Notes under the pieces: generated by a model | What the model was told of the DNA's origin: nothing | The model's database searches: none | The model's input: the letters and a program-made list of their open reading frames with translations, nothing else | Program-made: the position numbers and the translations under genes | Part shown: positions 1 to 10,432 of the stretch, one piece after another | Position numbering within the stretch: the first letter of the stretch is position 1 | Layout: every line of letters starts with the position of its first letter | Source of the DNA: Ananas comosus | Lineage: Eukaryota; Streptophyta; Magnoliopsida; Poales; Bromeliaceae | DNA: 64,000 nucleotides | Direction: 5' to 3' | Assembly: GCF_001540865.1 (NCBI RefSeq) | Contig: NC_033627.1 | Span: 6,709,307 to 6,773,306, forward strand

Positions 1-522
1 GACGTCCCAGATCTTGCAGGAGCCGTCGTGGCTAGTGGAGACGACGATGGAGCCGTCCTTGATGAAGTGGACGGAGGTAACGGGCAGGTCGTGGGCGTCG
101 ATGGCGCGGACGCACTTGCCGGCCTTCACGTCCCAGATGCGGACGGTGCAGTCGAAGGCGCCGGAGGCTATGAGGTTGGACTGGGGGTTGAAGTTGGCGC
201 AGAAGACGAAGGAGGTGTGGCCGCGGAGGATCTTCACGCAGCGGTCGTCGGAGGACGCGCCGGCGAGGTTGCGGACGTCCCAGATGCGGAGGGAGCGGTC
301 GTCGGAGGCGGAGCAAAGGTAGTGGGAGTCGGAGGACCAGGCCAGGTCGGAGATGCCCTCTTGGTGGCCGGAGAGGGTAGCGAGCGGGGAGAAGGAGGAG
401 GAGGAGGCGGCGGGGTAGACCACCACGGTGCGGTCGAGGGAGGCGGAGGCGAGGAGGCGGCCGTCGTTGGAGAACTTCACGCAGGAGACGGCGCCGGTGT
501 GGGCGGACAGGCTGCGCGCCAT
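1..522 (-). CDS. WDR5: WDR5-like WD40 repeat protein, 5' part (runs off the window)
   Basis: The minus strand reads without interruption from an ATG at 520-522 to base 1, giving 174 residues. Four WD40 blades are visible at about residues 8-36, 53-82, 102-131 and 144-173, with GH and WD signatures such as SASDDRSLRIWD and SGAFDCTVRIWDVKAGKC. The segment GISDLAWSSDS and the block FVFCANFNPQSNL closely resemble WDR5. WDR5 is the seven-blade scaffold of COMPASS-type H3K4 methyltransferases, acts in the nucleus, and binds arginine-containing peptides in its central cavity. The family is about 310-330 residues long, so the C-terminal half lies outside the window. The short N-terminal tail before blade 1 is slightly shorter than usual, but no better in-frame ATG exists upstream. 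Third positions are almost all G or C. Plants have WDR5a and WDR5b paralogues; which one this is cannot be decided here. Confidence 0.9.
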   Translation of the reverse strand, partial: MARSLSAHTGAVSCVKFSNDGRLLASASLDRTVVVYPAASSSSFSPLATLSGHQEGISDLAWSSDSHYLCSASDDRSLRIWDVRNLAGASSDDRCVKILRGHTSFVFCANFNPQSNLIASGAFDCTVRIWDVKAGKCVRAIDAHDLPVTSVHFIKDGSIVVSTSHDGSCKIWDV

Positions 523-801
523 GAGCGGAGGGAGACGTGGAAAAGACGAGGGGATTGTGAAGGGATTTTTGCGTCTGGTCTGGTGCGCACTAGCAATTTA
601 ATTTGTGAAGTCGGTTCGCGAAGGGAGCCGAATCGAATCGGACTGGCGGTTTCAAGCCGGTTTATAATTTGAGCCGGTGTCTGCACGGGCCAGCTTAAGT
701 TTTATTAGTAGAACCAAACAAACCCAATTTTCAAGCATCAAGACTGGTCAAACAGACAGATTGGTAATTAACATGATGTTTATTTGTATAGAATCAAATA
801 C
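523..801 (-). promoter_or_regulatory. Upstream region of the WDR5-like gene
   Basis: Only 279 bases separate the ATG from the Cassandra-type element at 802. The only TATA-like string on the minus strand is ATTATAAAC at 660-670, about 140 bases before the ATG. The rest is single-copy-looking 5' UTR and promoter sequence. The promoter assignment is an inference. Confidence 0.35.
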
Positions 802-969
802 TGTGAGACCAAAAATAGTCCAATATATAAGATATAATAGGGTTAAAACTCTTAACCCGGCTTAAATATTTTGGGTGATAGCTAGAACCAAGAGGTTAAG
901 AGAGTTAAGCATGTTAGGACGGAAGTAGTTCTAGGATGGGCGACCCTCTGAAAAGTTTGGGGCATCATA
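802..969 (+). repeat. Left LTR of the Cassandra-type TRIM
   Basis: This 168-base copy begins TGTGAGACC and shares the ATATAAGATATAATA block with the right LTR. Its terminal CA has mutated to TA, and it has several more substitutions than the right copy, notably within the 5S-like part. Confidence 0.8.
903..956 (+). other. 5S-rRNA-like segment in the left LTR
   Basis: It matches the 3' half of plant 5S rRNA: a box A-like AGTTAAGCATGTTAGGAC (903-920), an intermediate element region, and a box C-like GGATGGGCGACC. Box A is worse preserved than in the right LTR. This is not a functional 5S gene, because the 5' half is missing. Confidence 0.75.
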
Positions 970-971
970 GT

Positions 972-983
972 TGGTATTAGAGC
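972..983 (+). other. Primer-binding site of the TRIM
   Basis: TGGTATTAGAGC lies two bases after the left LTR. It is complementary, with one mismatch, to the 3' end of initiator tRNA-Met, the primer most plant LTR retrotransposons use. Confidence 0.75.
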
Positions 984-1092
984 CAATTACCAGCCGGAAG
1001 TGTGATATGAGTTTCGGCGACAAGACTAAGAGACGAGTCTCACATCGCCTGCTACTTGTGAGTCTGAGCCTGACGAGAATGTCAGGGCTTAA

Positions 1093-1104
1093 ATGGGGGG
1101 AGAT
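1093..1104 (+). other. Polypurine tract of the TRIM
   Basis: ATGGGGGGAGAT directly abuts the TG of the right LTR, as expected for a plus-strand priming site. Confidence 0.75.
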
Positions 1105-1272
1105 TGTGAGACCTCAAATAGTCCAATATATAAGATATAATATGGCTAGAACTCTTTACCTAGCTTAAGTATTTTGGATTGTGGCTAGGCCTAAGAAGTT
1201 AAGAGAGTTAAGCGTGCTAGGACGGGAGTAGTCCTAGGATGGGTACCCCCCTGGAAAGTTTGGGACATCACA
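1105..1272 (+). repeat. Right LTR of the Cassandra-type TRIM
   Basis: It is a direct repeat of 802-969, beginning TGTGAGACC and ending CATCACA, and is the better preserved copy. Confidence 0.8.
1206..1259 (+). other. 5S-rRNA-like segment in the right LTR
   Basis: AGTTAAGCGTGCTAGGAC (1206-1223) closely follows the plant 5S box A. GTAGTCCTAGGATGGG (1227-1242) covers the intermediate element and the start of box C. Spacing between the promoter boxes looks like a real 5S gene, so RNA polymerase III factors might still bind; this is an inference. Confidence 0.8.
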
Positions 1273-1326
1273 TTGACTCATCCATGAGATGTTTATAGTA
1301 GGTGATCTTAACTTTGGTGACCTTTT

Positions 1327-1580
1327 AGTCGGTGAAACACGTCTTTATACGTGACATGATTTGACATTAGTTGAGTTCATAGTCGATGACACACGTATTT
1401 AGACGTGACATGATTTGATATTAGTTGACTTCATAGTCGGTGACACTCGTATCTTTACATGACATGATTTGACATTAGTTGACTTCATAGTCAGTGATAC
1501 ACGTATTTATACGTGACATCATTTGACATTAGTTCACTTCATAGTCGGTGACACCCGTATCCTTATATGTCAGTCGGTGA
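1327..1580 (+). repeat. 54-bp tandem array inside LTR family H
   Basis: Units starting AGTCGGTGA or AGTCGATGA begin at 1327, 1381, 1435, 1489 and 1543, an exact 54-base period. Units differ by a few substitutions. Confidence 0.9.
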
Positions 1581-1760
1581 CATTTCTAGTGGTTTATTGC
1601 ATGACTTGCTCTGTTTGATCTGATTGGTCGGTGATATTTTTGTCCCTGAGATAGAGGTTGACCTGGTTGGTCGGTTATTCTGATATTGTTCTATCCTTGA
1701 GATAGAGGTTGACCTAATTAGTCGGTTACTCTGATATTGTTCTATCCTTGAGATAGAGGT

Positions 1761-2494
1761 TGTTGGTGGCCGAAAGTCCCGACCCTTGACCCGATCAAGA
1801 ATTCTCCTCGGGAAGAACGTCGGGATGATGAGCGGCGGCGGATGGTGACCCTCGAAGTTTGCGCCCACGACGGATCAAGCGATTCGGCCAATGAGGGATC
1901 GAATCAGTTCGAAGACCTCTACAGTAAACTCGCTTCGGCAAGATGAGTCGAACGAAGAGGGGAAGCCCAGAATTCGACTGAAAGATGAGCCGAATGGCTA
2001 AACAACACAGGAAACTGGCCGGCCTGAAAAGCCGATAATAGACCTCTATTGAATATAACAGCAGAGAGTACAGAGAGAAGAGTTTTTAGTCTACAACGGA
2101 GTGATGCCCGAGGGGCAGACAGACTCCAGGATGCTAAGTTACGAGAACTACTCCTAGGAAAAAGCGGTAAATGCAGGAAAGAAAGATGCAGGAAAATAAG
2201 GGTGGTCTTTTGTGCGCAGGGGCGAAGACCCTTTTTCAGGGTGCCGTATGCCTATTTATAAAGTTGCCCTTGCGTTCAGTTATCGTCACTGCACGATCGG
2301 CCACTATCTCCTGATTTGGAGGACCACCTTCGGCAGATTGGAACTTCTCATAACCGCTTGCAGTTGTTACAACTTTTTGAACAAACGCGGCTCATATCTT
2401 CTGGCGCATCTTATATACTCCCGGTCCACCGTTTTGACATGGATCATGGATGTAGTCCCGGCTTGCCAGCTGTCCGCGCCGAATTGGCCCAACA
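1761..2494 (+). mobile_element. Solo LTR, 734 bp, with target duplication GAGGT
   Basis: The element begins TGTTGG and ends CCAACA, and is bounded by the perfect 5-bp duplication GAGGT at 1756-1760 and 2495-2499. Removing it rejoins the family-H LTR text (AGATAGAGGT with TTACCTGGTTGG). There is a TATA-like TATTTATAAAG near 2253 on the plus strand. The short TGTTGG/CCAACA ends suit a Copia-type LTR. No internal region remains, so it is a solo LTR left by LTR-LTR recombination. Confidence 0.85.
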
Positions 2495-3345
2495 GAGGTT
2501 TACCTGGTTGGTCGGTTACTCTTTGTTGGACTTTACTTCGGCTATCTGCCGACAGTGGGCTATTGAGCATATTGCATCGATCGCCACTGCTCATATGTAT
2601 TTCATGTACACCAGTGATCTGATCCACCTCAGGAGGGTGTTATTTTTCGAAAAAGTGGTCGTACATCCGACCCGTGAGCTCAGCGGTCATTTGCTGGGTT
2701 ATATGCCACGGAGACCCCAGCGGTCATTTTTCGAAAAATTACTCGAGTCACATCCCCGCTAGAGCGGTTGTGGTATAGCCTGAGGTCTTCGGACCGATAT
2801 GGCGGCTTCTGGATTGGGTATTTTTAGGACTGATCATCCTGTTGATGCATACTTGCACCTTATTCTGTATTACAGTAGCGGCTAGTTATATTTCTCTGTA
2901 CTGTTGTTCACCCCCAGTATTATTGCTACTGTAGTAATGATATCCATGTATGCATTATGTTCTACTTTACAGTAGCGGTAGTTATATGTTCTATTATTGT
3001 TCTCTTTCCTTTTGGTATTATTGCTACTGTATTTGTGATATATGCTCATGACTTTGATTATCTCTTCCTATACCGGTGAGTACTCCTCGCCTTCGTCGTC
3101 TTGTGGTACCCACTCGGAGGGGAGACATGTTTACATGTTCTCAGCCCCCACCATTTTTCAGATGATAAGGGCGGTGAGGGTTGGGACGATGCGTGAGCGG
3201 TGCTAGGTAGTTGTTTCCAGAGTTACCCGTTGATGATGTTCATTAACCTTCTGTTGGATTGGTTTAGTTCCTTACCTACAGATGTTCATATGATAAGTAA
3301 TGTAACTGAATTATTATTATATTATGATTGTTAGATATTATGTTG

Positions 3346-4379
3346 TGTGTCGCTTGATCCGTCGAAGGGCGCGAACTTTGAGGGTCATGAAGCTGTACCT
3401 AATCCCTGCGCGCTTCCCAAAGGAGATCTTTGACTAGATCAAAGGTTAAGGAATACGGCTCCTAGCAGTCTCTATCTTTTTTAGTAATATTTTCATAACT
3501 AGTTATTTTGAACCATTCATTTCAAATGATTCATTAAATAATAATTTATTATCAAATATAAATATTATTTTTTTGTAACTGGATCTCATCCAACGGTTGA
3601 AATAAAAGTATCTGTCATTTATTGTGACAATACTAATGTAATATTAATATCGTATTTTATCACATGTAATATTCTCTATTTCCTATCTGCGCATTTCTCA
3701 AATATTTTTTTTTCTTACACAAAATATCTGCTACTTATTATCTCATCATAATACTTATCTCCTCACTCCTCAATCGGGTCGGACACCCTCTGCCGGCACC
3801 GACCACCCCTGGCCGCACAAGGGCTAGAGGAGGCAGGGTTACTCTTGCTGCTTCGGTTTGGACTCGAGCTGGAGGTTTGTTTTGGTCAAGGTTGCCATTC
3901 CGGCCACCTAGCTTGTCGTCGACATCCCTACTGTAGAGCACGGTCATCAGGAGTCTGAGTGCATCGACGTGCTCGCTTCGGTTGCAGCATGGGAGCTTTC
4001 AGTGGCTGTAAATGAGACGTCGCTCCTAGGAAGACTTTTGGTTCAATGGACAACCTGCACTAGCGCACTCCTCGGTGCTCGGATTCGCTCCGGAAAGCAA
4101 GCACGGTATTTAGAGCATCAAGACATTTTGGTCTGTTCCCCTGTTCGGATTCCAAAGTCGCGGAGTCAAAGGTATATCTCTAAACACTGCTTTATTATTT
4201 ATAATATCGTCCGCCACGTGTTCGACGGAATGCCGCATTAACGCTTTTTGCATCATGGCTGTCCCAGATGGCAATAGTTCAGATGTTGAGTGTTCGAACA
4301 TGATGTTCGAAGCCCGGGAACCCTTGGTTTGAATTTTACGATAATCGACTCGCAAAAAAGGTGACTTTGTGTTTATGTT
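3346..4379. other. Non-coding stretch with LTR debris
   Basis: From 3351 to about 3480 the sequence is a diverged inverted match to 1775-1880, the start of the solo-LTR family (CGCTTGATCCGTCGA against its reverse complement). From 3480 to 3740 it is AT-rich. From 3740 to 4379 it is of mixed composition, with no gene or recognisable repeat. Confidence 0.4.
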
Positions 4380-6271
4380 ATCATGTTTGTTGGCTTTTGT
4401 TTACATGGAGTGAGTGTTTGCTGCTGGTTGCGACAGTAGGTACACACCTTTTGCTTGTTAGGGACTTGCTGGTGCGAAGCACAGGTTAGTGAGCGGCCCT
4501 AGTTGAGTTCCGGAGCCGAAAACTGTAATTTTTAGGAACCCGACATAACGAATTTTGGGGAATTCGTACCCGAATTGCACCACTTAGCATGCAGCTATCC
4601 CAACACCCAAAAGTGAGTGTTTTGGGACAGTGGGATGGTCGAATTAACTTCAGAGTGTTCCCGAATGCTTCGGGGATAATCCGGACTCCAAAATGCGAAA
4701 AATCAAGTAGTTTCCGGCGCGATGTCATATCGTGCGGGTTGCTGCTGTTTGCAGAAGTGTTGTAGCCTTATTGGCTGGTGGCAGAATGAGGTTTGACAGC
4801 TATGGTCACAACATAAGGGTTGTGGATGGCCCAGGTACCGAATTGGGTATCCCGGGAGCCAAACTGGTGATTTTCGGGATCTCGAGTTCTTGTTTTAGTG
4901 CACTATTAGTGCGGCTGCCCCAATAGCATTAAAATGATGTGTTGGGATAGTGGGAGAGGTATGATAAGTGTGGGGCTCAATTTGGGACACCTCGTATGTT
5001 GCGGTGACATTCTGATGAGTCGGTGCAACAATCGGGCGATCTTTCGGTGACCGTGGAACGGGATTTAGAAACCTGATTGTTCGCGTGTTTGGATTCACAT
5101 GGAATCATAGCTTTTGTAATTAGTGAGTTTGAACTAAATTATGGTTTTGGATGGAACTTTGCATAGGTCCAAATTGCAACGGGAGGCATTGACAGGGTGT
5201 CAACGACCCGATTTCATTCTACAAAAGAGGTGGGTACTTAGATCCGAAGTCGGTAAAGTAGTGTCTGTTCAGTAATTTCTATCTCTATTATCTTCTTTTA
5301 GTTACTTGATACTGTTTGAGTGTACGTATACCACTTGACTTCCTAGCTAGTTGCTCTATACTTGCTTTTATCTCGTATTATCATGATTTAGTGGTAGAGT
5401 GGTGTTCCCTTGTGATTGAGTTATCTATTGTATGATTATAGTAGATGACCTTGACATTAGTGACTTTATAGTCGATGACACTCTTAGTTATATATTTCAT
5501 GATTTGATAATAGTTGTCCTTACGGTCAGTGACACTCTAAGCTACCTATTATATAACTTGACATTAGTTGACCTTGTGGTCGGTGACACTCCTAAATGTA
5601 TATCGCATGACTTGACATTAGTTGATCTGATGGTCGGTGACACTCTTAGATAGCGATGGACCTGATTGGTCGGTGACTCTTTGTGGATTACTCTTTAGGC
5701 TAATTGTCGTTGTTTGCCATTGAGTATATTACATCGATTGCCATAGCTCGTGAGCATCTTCACATACACTAGCGGTCTGATCCATCACAAGAGGGTGTTC
5801 TTTTTCGAAAAAGTGATCGTATTTCCCGATTCATGAGCCTTACGAGGTGCCTGTTAGGGTTATAGGCCAGGTCGTTGAGCATGATGTGGTTTAGCCTGAG
5901 TCTTTAGACCAATATGGTAGTTGACTTTATTGTTGGCATTATTAATCCATTTGATGCATTGGTGTATTCTATTGTTCTTTACAGGAGCCGATAGTTATGT
6001 CTTGATTGGCAGTTGTAATTCTTTTTTGGTCATTATTGCTACTGTTTCGGTGTTCCTACTAATTATGCCTTTTTTGTCGATTACTACTATATCTTATAGT
6101 AGTGGTTACTGTTGCATTTATTACCAGTGTTATTCTATTGCTACTGTACCTGATTCACCTGTTTACTACTATTGACTATCTCTTCCATTTGCTGGTGAGT
6201 AAAGCTTGCCTTCGTCGGCTTGCGGTACCCACTAAGAGCGGAGACGTGTTTACATATTCTTACTCTCCACT
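4380..6271 (+). mobile_element. LTR fragment of family H (copy H1)
   Basis: It parallels 8300-9640: a GTGAGCGG-type block with CCGGAGCCGAAAA, the GGTGGGTACTTAGATCCGAAGTCGGTA line, the 54-bp-type array (5432-5650), and finally the GTGAGTAAAGCTTGCCTTCGTCGGCTTG block with GGTACCCACT. It is truncated at its 5' side and abruptly followed by the start of copy H2. Confidence 0.6.
5432..5650 (+). repeat. Diverged 54-bp-type tandem units (H1)
   Basis: About four degenerate units share the TTGACATTAGTTGA and GTCGGTGACACTC phrases with the array at 1327-1580. Confidence 0.75.
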
Positions 6272-6728
6272 ATGAGGACTGAGAATTTGGCCGTGCTTTG
6301 TTGATGATGTTTTTGTATGTAATTTAATTACATAAGCACTCATCAAGTTTCAGGAGAAAATGAGTTAGGATGGAGAAGTTACGCGACCTTTACTACTCAC
6401 TTAAAGTGAATAGTAACTCGGATTTTTCGGAGAGGCCAATGAGTGAGATGGCTTCTGGTACGTATTGGACTCTGTTTATAGTGATTCAATAGCTCGTTTT
6501 CAATAGTTCGATTGTTCTGGACCCAATGACACTGATGGATTTGGGTTTTGATGCACGATTTTCGAGAAAAAAGAATTTTATTGCGAAGAGGGTTTTTGTT
6601 CTTTGCTGTTCTTGTGTTGTAAAACTTCTTGTGCTTCGTGCGTGTGTCCTGTAGTAGGCTAGAGAATGTTTCAAGTACCTACCGGTGGTAGAAAATTCAA
6701 ATTCGAGTTTTAAATTGAGGTTTATTTC

Positions 6729-6732
<4 letters not shown>

Positions 6733-6773
<41 letters not shown>

Positions 6774-6801
6774 ACACACATATATATATATATATGTGTG
6801 T

Positions 6802-6842
<41 letters not shown>
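6733..6842. repeat. Microsatellite palindrome (AC)n(TA)n(GT)n
   Basis: Left and right arms of 55 bases are complementary around a centre between 6787 and 6788, including the inner blocks AACACACATATA and TATATGTGTGTT. The sequence can fold completely on itself. Confidence 0.9.
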
Positions 6843-6848
<6 letters not shown>

Positions 6849-7164
6849 CTTTTGGAAATCGGAGAAAGGATAGCTTTCGTCGCAAATCGGCGATCATATC
6901 GGGGGAAACAAATCGATGCCCCGATCGTGCTGAAAGCGCTGGTGCAGTCCGATCCCAAATTCGACAGATGGACTCCGGGAATCGCATAAAGATTGAGAAG
7001 GGGTTGAAAGTGGCAAAACGGAAAATTTGTAAAACTCCCTATATTTTATGTACCCTTTTGCGTGATTTCGAACGTCGAGGTGCGTACCCACGAAATACTC
7101 GCGCTATAAGGGACTCGGTTGAAAATATTATACTTTGGAGGACTATCATGCAATTACACTTGAT

Positions 7165-7176
7165 ATATATATAAAA
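7165..7176 (+). promoter_or_regulatory. TATA box of LTR H2
   Basis: TATATATAAAAG lies 21 bases before AAACCCTAACCCTAG (7197-7211), which contains a telo-box (AAACCCTAA). Telo-boxes are common just downstream of TATA in plant housekeeping promoters. Confidence 0.55.
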
Positions 7177-9640
7177 GTATTAGAGTTTCATGCATGAAAC
7201 CCTAACCCTAGTCGTATCTCCTCCCTTAGCTGAACCTAGCCGCCTTTCTCGTTTCCCCCTGCCCTTGCCGCGCACACCCCGGCCACCTGCGCACACAGCC
7301 GGCCGCCGGAACTGGCTGCTTCTCCTTCGCAAGTGCCATCTTCAACTCCTTCCTTTACCATTTGCTCCGAGCAGCAACTTTGGAGAGCTCATCGACCTCG
7401 GGATCCTCCCCTGGCGGCGACCTTCCTCACCGGTCGCCGCCGTCCCCGCACGCTGTCGACACCACCTAGGTGACTTGTAGCCAACCCGAGCCAGCTCGGG
7501 CCGAGGTAACCTCATCTCTCTCTCCCCTCGCACCGCCACCGCTTAGGGCCGGCCACGCCGCCTCCCCCCGACCTTTTGGCGACCTCCCCTGCCGGTCGCC
7601 GCCATCCCCGCACGCCGTCGTTACCTTCTAGATGACCTGCGGCCAACCTGGAGCAAACTCGGGCCGAGGGTTGTCAAATCCCTCCTCTCATCCCGCTGCC
7701 GCCTAGGACTGGCCGCACTGCCTCCCTCTGGCCTCCAGCAACCTGTCGCCATCACCCCTGAATGCTCCGCAGGCCGCCGTGGCCGTCGCTGCTCTCTGAA
7801 CCGAAGCCTTAGCCGTGCGGGCTCTCCTTGCTCCACCGTCCCTCCGGCTGCCTCCCGCCACCGACCGACGCGAGCGCCGACTTCCCCACACCGGCCACAA
7901 CCGCCTGCTGCCGGCGCGCCCGCCGTCTAGCCGCCGTCGGCCAACCCGAGTTCCCGTTGCCTGGTAAGCTTTTATTTAGCTGGTTTGCACAGTACTTTGG
8001 GTTCGAGTCGCTGTTCCGGCGACCTAAGGGCACCCTGATGCTTTCGAAAGTGAGCATGATGATTCTTGATCAGTGTTGATCATCGTGCTCATCTTCTTTG
8101 GGGTCAACAAGCCCCCGGTTTGCGAGTTAAGTGCGGTTGAGATTCAGCGCGCGCAGTTCGCTAAATTTTATGTCGCTCCCGCACTCTCCACAATGGACGG
8201 CCATGCTCCAGATCATGAGCACAGCCTCCGGCACATCGAGACCTAACAGCGTATGTCTCAGTCAGCATTGAAAATCTTTGGTTTGTGTTGTCGAGCCGTA
8301 AAACCCCGAAAATCATATAAAATAATTTGTTTTATGTGATTGTAGGGACTTCTATACAAATGTACACTTTGTGGCCACTATGGGCAGTGTGTGCGGGTGG
8401 CGGGTGATCTCTGGACTGATTCTCCAAGGTCCGAGGCCTTTACGGAAATCGAATATCGATTTTTTGTGAGTTTTTTGGCGAAATTCCCTGACGAAACGCA
8501 GTTTCGGTTCGAATTTCTTCTGACAATGCATTAGTGTATTATACTCTGTCGCTGAGCCTTATTGGCTGGTTACTTATGTCGTTTCGAGGGTATGAGACGA
8601 CGGGTGAGCGACGGTGGGTTCCGGTGCCGAAATTGACACTTCCGGGGACCCGGATCGGAACGGTTATCCGACAATAATCGTTTCGATGTGAGTTTACGTA
8701 TTTGCTGCCAAGACACCTTTATTATGGTGTTGTGGGGTAGCGGGTGACTCGTGGCGCAAGCCGGTAAGTCCCGGGACACTTCGTGGGTCCTGGCAGAGTC
8801 CTGATGCGATTTTTGGGACTTTCAGCGAGTTACGGTAATCGGCTTCGAGAAGCCGATTCCTGTGGGATTAATTGTGGGGTTGTGAGTTTAGTGTTTTATA
8901 TTTATGGGTTAGATTCTAACCCAGTGAACCCTCCGAAGGTCTGGTTGATGTTCTTCCACAGTCGGAAGACAAGCGCTATGTTCGTACAGGTGGGTACTTT
9001 GATCCGAAGTCGGTACAGTGGTGCACGCTCGGTGACATTCTTTCCACCCTTTCTTTACTATTACCTTGCATATCATGTGATGAGCCTAACACCCTTTGAC
9101 TTTTTATTATTGCTCTGCTTGGTTATTTTTCATATTCAGTTTCATGATTTAAAAGTGGAGTGGATTATCGGTTGTACTTGAGGTCTGTGACCTATTCGGT
9201 CGGTTCAGTGATTCTAGTATTGTGACCTATTCGGTCGGTTCGGTTACTTAATAACCTACATGGTCAGCATACCCTGAGGGGTAGGATTGTCAGCTAGTTG
9301 CTGACAGTTGGCTATTGAGCATATCAGCATCGATCGCCACAACTCGTACGCATTTCATGAAGACCAGCAGTTTGATCCACCGCAATGGAGTGTTCTTTTC
9401 CGGAAAAGTAGTTGGAAGTGCCAGCCTGTGAGCTCAGAGGCCTAGTTTGGGTTATATGCAGGTAGAGTGGCAGTGGCACAGGCTTAAGGTCTGTAGACCA
9501 ACATGGCAGGTTTCTGGATTGGGTATCTTTGGGACTAACCATCTGATTGTTGCATGCATACAGTAGCGGTAGTGACATATGTACATCATATTTTCTTTTT
9601 TGTTATTGCTACTGTATATGATTGTTGGTGAGTAGCGTCG

Positions 9641-10320
9641 CTGCCATATGTATAAAAAGGTGCTATATTTTTAAAACGTAACGATTTTTAAAATTGCTAT
9701 AAGTTTGTCGTCTAAAATCTTGCCACTATATAAAATTGTGGCGAATCATAAAAGTTGTCATCTTAATAAAGATAACGTGGTAATATTTTGTCACCACCAA
9801 ATATGATTTTTAATAGCCAGGACCACCAATAATAAACAAGTAATAAAATAAAATATAAAAGTTTGAATAGATTTCAGTGTCCTTTCTTTTTAGGCATCGC
9901 ATCTTTTTTTTTTAGATTAATACCGAGATGTGGCATGGACGCGGATCGCGTCGGATGCATGGGGTTTGCCTCCACATTCGCGATATTCTAATTAATTTAT
10001 AAAAGAATAAACCCAAATGTTATGTTAATCACAATTTACGAGAAACACAATTGTTTTTAATGGTAACTTATTTCCTACTCACCACATTTCGTTAAAAAGG
10101 AAAAAAATAACTAATACGCTCATGAATGCATAATTATACATGATGTGGATTAGTGTGTGCAGCCATCTTCATCTTTGCATAGTGTTCTGTAGTAATTGAA
10201 CAACAAGAAGTATTCAGACCGTCAAAACTTTATAATAAACTCAACTCACAATATCACAAATTGCGTACACTAATAAACCTAACAATATAGTTGACCGAAA
10301 GAAAGTAGTTGAAATCAACC
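9641..10320. other. AT-rich spacer
   Basis: No gene and no repeat shared with the rest of the window was seen here. Confidence 0.5.
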
Positions 10321-10431
10321 ATCCCTAGAGCAGTGGCAAAGGACTTGGTGGTTGGTACCCGAGGTTTCAAGTTCGAATCATAATTGATTCACAGTTTTAG
10401 CTAAGTTTATTTCTAAATAAAATAAACAAAN
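10321..10431 (+). mobile_element. tRNA-derived SINE, 3' end lost in an assembly gap
   Basis: A box A-like TAGAGCAGTGG (10326-10336) and a box B-like AAGTTCGAATCA (10369-10380) are followed by a body matching the intact SINE at 61941-62094, including TAAGTTTATTTCTAAAT. The copy stops at the N at 10432. Confidence 0.7.
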
Positions 10432-10432
10432 T
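10432..10432. other. Assembly gap (single N)
   Basis: The base is N. SINE sequence on the left changes abruptly to an inverted LTR fragment on the right. Confidence 0.9.

Larger units (their letters stand above)
802..1272 (+). mobile_element. Cassandra-type TRIM retrotransposon (471 bp)
   Basis: Two direct repeats of 168 bases (802-969 and 1105-1272) start TGTGAGACC. The right copy ends in CA, the left in TA. They flank only 135 bases that encode nothing. A primer-binding site resembling the initiator-tRNA-Met complement (TGGTATTAGAGC, one mismatch from TGGTATCAGAGC) follows the left LTR, and a purine tract (ATGGGGGGAGAT) precedes the right LTR. Each LTR carries a 5S-rRNA-like segment. LTRs bearing 5S RNA sequence are the hallmark of Cassandra, a non-autonomous terminal-repeat retrotransposon in miniature. 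Canonical Cassandra LTRs are longer, so this is a short or diverged form. No matching target duplication is seen (AATAC on the left, TTGAC on the right). Confidence 0.85.
1273..3345 (+). mobile_element. LTR fragment of family H (copy H0)
   Basis: This non-coding stretch matches 5430-6270 and 9180-9640 in the same order: the 54-bp-type tandem array, then GACCTGGTTGGTCGG, TATTGAGCATAT, TGATCCACC and a CGAAAAAGTGGTCG-type block, then a region rich in ACTGTAGTA, then GGTACCCACTCGG. It is therefore the 3' part of a long LTR. Its left end meets the TRIM and it is split by the solo LTR at 1761-2494. The right boundary is uncertain. The open reading frames across it are not gene-like. Confidence 0.6.
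6272..9640 (+). mobile_element. Long LTR of family H (copy H2)
   Basis: The copy starts with GAGGACTGAG, the counterpart of the inverted copy whose end is at 60142 (TGTAAGGACTGAG). It then carries a ~0.9 kb upstream part homologous to 59640-60110, a TATA box near 7165, a GC-rich transcribed leader (7190-7960), a consensus splice donor CTGGTAAGC near 7960, and the tail shared with H0 and H1. The LTR therefore exceeds 3.3 kb. Short reading frames in the GC-rich leader have no family resemblance and I treat them as non-coding. Confidence 0.6.

Noticed and set aside
28..672. 214-residue glycine-rich frame on the plus strand
   Set aside because: It is the antisense shadow of the GC-rich WDR5-like exon; the minus strand has the conserved WD40 protein.
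903..956. Possible genuine 5S rRNA gene
   Set aside because: Only the 3' half is present, repeated in two LTRs with primer site and polypurine tract, so it belongs to a retroelement.
6727..7174. Frames with Cys-Val and Thr-His runs
   Set aside because: They are translations of the AC/GT microsatellite palindrome in an LTR.
7190..8079. GC-rich proline/arginine frames on both strands
   Set aside because: They lie in the leader of LTR H2; the inverted copy at 58932-59290 does not keep them open.
10326..10380. Box A and box B resembling a tRNA gene
   Set aside because: No cloverleaf can be drawn and the sequence recurs with a poly(A) end at 61941-62094, so it is a SINE.
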